Shown here piece by piece: positions 35,535-37,125 of a stretch of DNA of 37,125 bases; positions within the stretch are counted from its first letter, which is position 1; each line of letters starts with the position of its first letter. Made by a program: the position numbers and the translations under genes. The notes under the pieces were generated by a model. The model was not told the origin of the DNA. It made no database searches and was given only the letters and a program-made list of their open reading frames with translations. Source of the DNA: Sphaerotilus uruguayifluvii (lineage in GTDB: Bacteria; Pseudomonadota; Gammaproteobacteria; Burkholderiales; Burkholderiaceae_C). The stretch spans positions 1 to 37,125 of the forward strand of contig NZ_JABSNM010000031.1 in NCBI RefSeq assembly GCF_013294065.1, written 5' to 3'.

Positions 35535-36728
35535 TCAGTAGATGGCCGCGCCGGCGCCGACGTTGACGGTCGAGTCCTTCATCGTCTTGACGATGAAGCG
35601 GACGTGGTCGGAGGTCAGGTGCGCGTGGAAGGGCAGGGCGATCGCGCGGTCGGCGATGCGCTCGACCAGCGGCAGCTGGCCGCGGCGCCAGCCCTGCTGC
35701 TGGTAGTGGAACTGCTGGTGCAGCGGCTGGCAGTACAGCGCCGCCTCGATCATTTCCTCGGCCAGGTCCTCGACGATCTGGTCGCAGGCGCTGGCGGTGA
35801 AGCGCTTGCCCAGGTGCACGACGTAGAGCATCCAGTGCACCTCGTCGACGCCGGGGCGGATGTAGGGCGGCTTGATGCCCTCGAAGGTCTGCACCTGCTC
35901 CAGGTACAGCGCCTCGACCGTCTTGCGCTTCTCGAGCAGCTGCGGCAGGCGCGCGAGCTGCGCCAGCCCGAGCGAGGCGGTCAGCTCGCTCACGCCGCAC
36001 TGCAGCGGCACCCGCGAGCCCACCGACACCGAGCGCCGGTCGGCCAGCGCCCGCGCGCGCAGGTAGCGCAGCTCGGCGGCGAGCGCGTCGTCGTCGGTGA
36101 CGACCATGCCGCCCTCGCCGCAGCACAGCGCCGAGGGCTGCGAGAAGTCGAACACCGACAGGTCGCCGAAGCTGCCGACCGGGCGGCCCAGGTAGCGCGA
36201 GCCGATCGCCTCGGTCGAGTCCTCGATCAGCTTCAGGCCGTGGCCGTCGGCCACCGCGCGCAGCGCGTCCCAGGCGGCGGGGTGGCCGTTGACGTTGCCG
36301 GCCAGGATCGCCCGGGTCTGCGGCGTGACCTGCGCGGCGGCGCGGGTGGCGTCCAGGCAGCCGGTCCAGTAGTCGATGTCGGCGAAGACCAGCCGCGCGC
36401 CGGCCAGCGTGACCGCGTGCATCACCTGGTGCCAGCCGTAGGGCGAGGCGACGACCTCGTCGCCGGGTCCGATGCCCAGCGCGCGCAGCGCCAGCCAGGT
36501 GCCGACGGTGCCGCTGGCCATCGCGACCGCGTGCCGGCGCCCGAGCAGCGCGGCGAAGCGCTGCTCGAAGGCCTCGACCAGCGGGCCACCCGACAGCCGC
36601 GCGCCGTGCAGCGCGCGGGTGACGAGCTCGACCTCGACCTCGGTGACGTCGGGGTCGCTGAGCTGCAGCCAGCCCTCGGGCAGCTCGAAGTCCTCGGCGG
36701 CGTCGGACAGTTCGGCGGGCGCGTTCAT
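35535..36728 (-). CDS. DegT/DnrJ/EryC1/StrS aminotransferase homologue lacking the PLP lysine
   Basis: The 397-residue product has the family fold: A-M-A-S-G-T-V-G-T-W-L-A (69-80), G-D-E-V-V-A-S-P-Y-G-W-H (89-100), V-F-A-D-I-D (114-119), L-I-E-D-S-T-E-A-I-G (167-176), then F-D-F-S-Q-P-S-A-L-C-C-G-E-G-G (193-207). In active members the last motif has Lys, which forms the PLP aldimine, at the position of S199. D170, which contacts the PLP ring nitrogen, is kept. It is therefore unlikely to be a transaminase; it may use PLP in another way or serve as a binding protein. ATG 36728 overlaps the stop of the gene before it (ATGA). Confidence 0.85.
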   Translation of the reverse strand: MNAPAELSDAAEDFELPEGWLQLSDPDVTEVEVELVTRALHGARLSGGPLVEAFEQRFAALLGRRHAVAMASGTVGTWLALRALGIGPGDEVVASPYGWHQVMHAVTLAGARLVFADIDYWTGCLDATRAAAQVTPQTRAILAGNVNGHPAAWDALRAVADGHGLKLIEDSTEAIGSRYLGRPVGSFGDLSVFDFSQPSALCCGEGGMVVTDDDALAAELRYLRARALADRRSVSVGSRVPLQCGVSELTASLGLAQLARLPQLLEKRKTVEALYLEQVQTFEGIKPPYIRPGVDEVHWMLYVVHLGKRFTASACDQIVEDLAEEMIEAALYCQPLHQQFHYQQQGWRRGQLPLVERIADRAIALPFHAHLTSDHVRFIVKTMKDSTVNVGAGAAIY

Positions 36729-37006
36729 GCGGCGGCTCCGGGCCTGTCGGCGAGGAAGAGGCCCGCGGCCTGCGCCGCGTCCTGCGTGACCTGCCAGCAG
36801 TGGCCGTCGCTGGCACCGAACCACAGCAGCCGGCGGCTGCCGCGCGCGGCCGGCGTCTCGGCGCGCATGTCGAAGGCGTCGACGACGACCACGCGCAGCG
36901 GCGCCAGGCGCTGGCGCAGCAGCGCGGCGGCCTCGCGCACCGTGCCGGCCGTGTCGGCCAGCGCGGCGATCTCGCTCAAGGGGGGCAGGGACAGGGGCTG
37001 GCTCAT
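36725..37006 (-). CDS. Small protein of unknown function, 93 residues
   Basis: This is the first gene of the operon within the window. The protein has predicted N-terminal helices (A-A-L-A-D-T-A-G-T-V-R-E-A-A-A-L-L-R-Q-R), a V-V-V-V-D-A-F-D-M-R strand, and R-R-L-L-W-F-G-A-S-D-G-H-C-W-Q-V near residue 65. The last part vaguely recalls the DUF6129 proteins found in nitrogen-fixation clusters, but the likeness is weak. The upstream sequence has no clear ribosome-binding site beyond CCGGAGCC. The 119 bases beyond it hold a dyad and no evident gene. Confidence 0.6.
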   Translation of the reverse strand: MSQPLSLPPLSEIAALADTAGTVREAAALLRQRLAPLRVVVVDAFDMRAETPAARGSRRLLWFGASDGHCWQVTQDAAQAAGLFLADRPGAAA

Positions 37007-37043
37007 GGCGGGCTCCGGGCGAGGGGGATTCGGGCTTGTATGT

Positions 37044-37074
37044 TTCAGACCAGACCAGCGCGGTAGAGTCTGAA
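37044..37074. promoter_or_regulatory. Inverted repeat upstream of the six-gene operon
   Basis: TTCAGAC (37044-37050) and GTCTGAA (37068-37074) are perfect 7-bp arms 17 bases apart, located 38-68 bases before the first ATG of the operon. They could be an operator. No sigma-54 site or NifA-type TGT-N10-ACA element was found between 37007 and 37125. Confidence 0.35.
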
Positions 37075-37125
37075 CGCCGTTGAGGCGGCCAGACCGGACC
37101 GTGCAGCCTGGTGGCGGCTTGGGCC

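Noticed and set aside
37007-37125. Nitrogen-fixation promoter before the six-gene operon
   Set aside because: Neither a TGG-N9-TGC sigma-54 site nor a TGT-N10-ACA NifA site is present in the available bases, so a nif link rests only on weak protein likeness.

Overview
The window reads as a chromosomal segment of a high-GC (about 70%) betaproteobacterium, most likely a member of the Burkholderiales. The grounds are the petABC-sspA-sspB order, a class I DAHP synthase, a YecA/SEC-C protein, PhoD and MmsA, together with strong G/C third-position bias; this is inference from gene content, not a database match. Nearly all of it is core or housekeeping material. Two parts stand out: the leader of the DAHP synthase gene, and a six-gene minus-strand operon at the right end.

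Left part (1-11155). The window opens inside an insertion sequence: the first 17 codons of an IS5-type transposase lie on the minus strand. Then come radA, a LysE-type exporter, an acyl-CoA thioesterase, cytochrome b561 translationally coupled to alanine racemase, the lysophospholipid transporter lplT, a protein with two degenerate receiver-like domains, an aromatic aminotransferase, a PAS-PAS-GGDEF-EAL protein and mscL.

Centre (11156-22700). petABC encodes the cytochrome bc1 complex. A strong intrinsic terminator separates it from sspA and sspB (ClpXP adaptor). tRNA-Thr(UGU), a DUF454 membrane protein, dinB and tldD follow. Between tldD and the DAHP synthase gene lies a complete transcription attenuator: a consensus-like promoter, an uncharted 24-codon leader peptide packed with Phe, Tyr and Trp codons, an antiterminator arm, and a 10-bp terminator hairpin with nine T residues. 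A hypothetical gene, a PduO-type cobalamin adenosyltransferase, a YecA-family protein and a universal stress protein complete this part.

Right part (22700-37125). A small unrecognised gene and phoD are followed by argP, divergent from dadA; an AT-rich intergenic region with a stand-alone terminator (possible small RNA); a LysR regulator divergent from mmsA; and a nitroreductase. The last 6.2 kb is a tightly packed minus-strand operon. In transcription order it encodes a small unknown protein, a DegT-type aminotransferase lacking the PLP lysine, a SIR2-like protein lacking the canonical catalytic residues, a [2Fe-2S] ferredoxin, a flavin amine-oxidase-like protein with a 190-residue extension, and an AAA+ ATPase with a long unknown N-terminal region. 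I cannot assign this set to a described pathway. A diazotrophy-associated accessory role is one weak possibility.

A recurring feature is an AT-rich -10-like hexamer 6-8 bases before the start codon with no Shine-Dalgarno sequence (radA, lysE-like, dinB, tldD, aroG leader peptide, cobalamin adenosyltransferase, argP), which suggests leaderless mRNAs.
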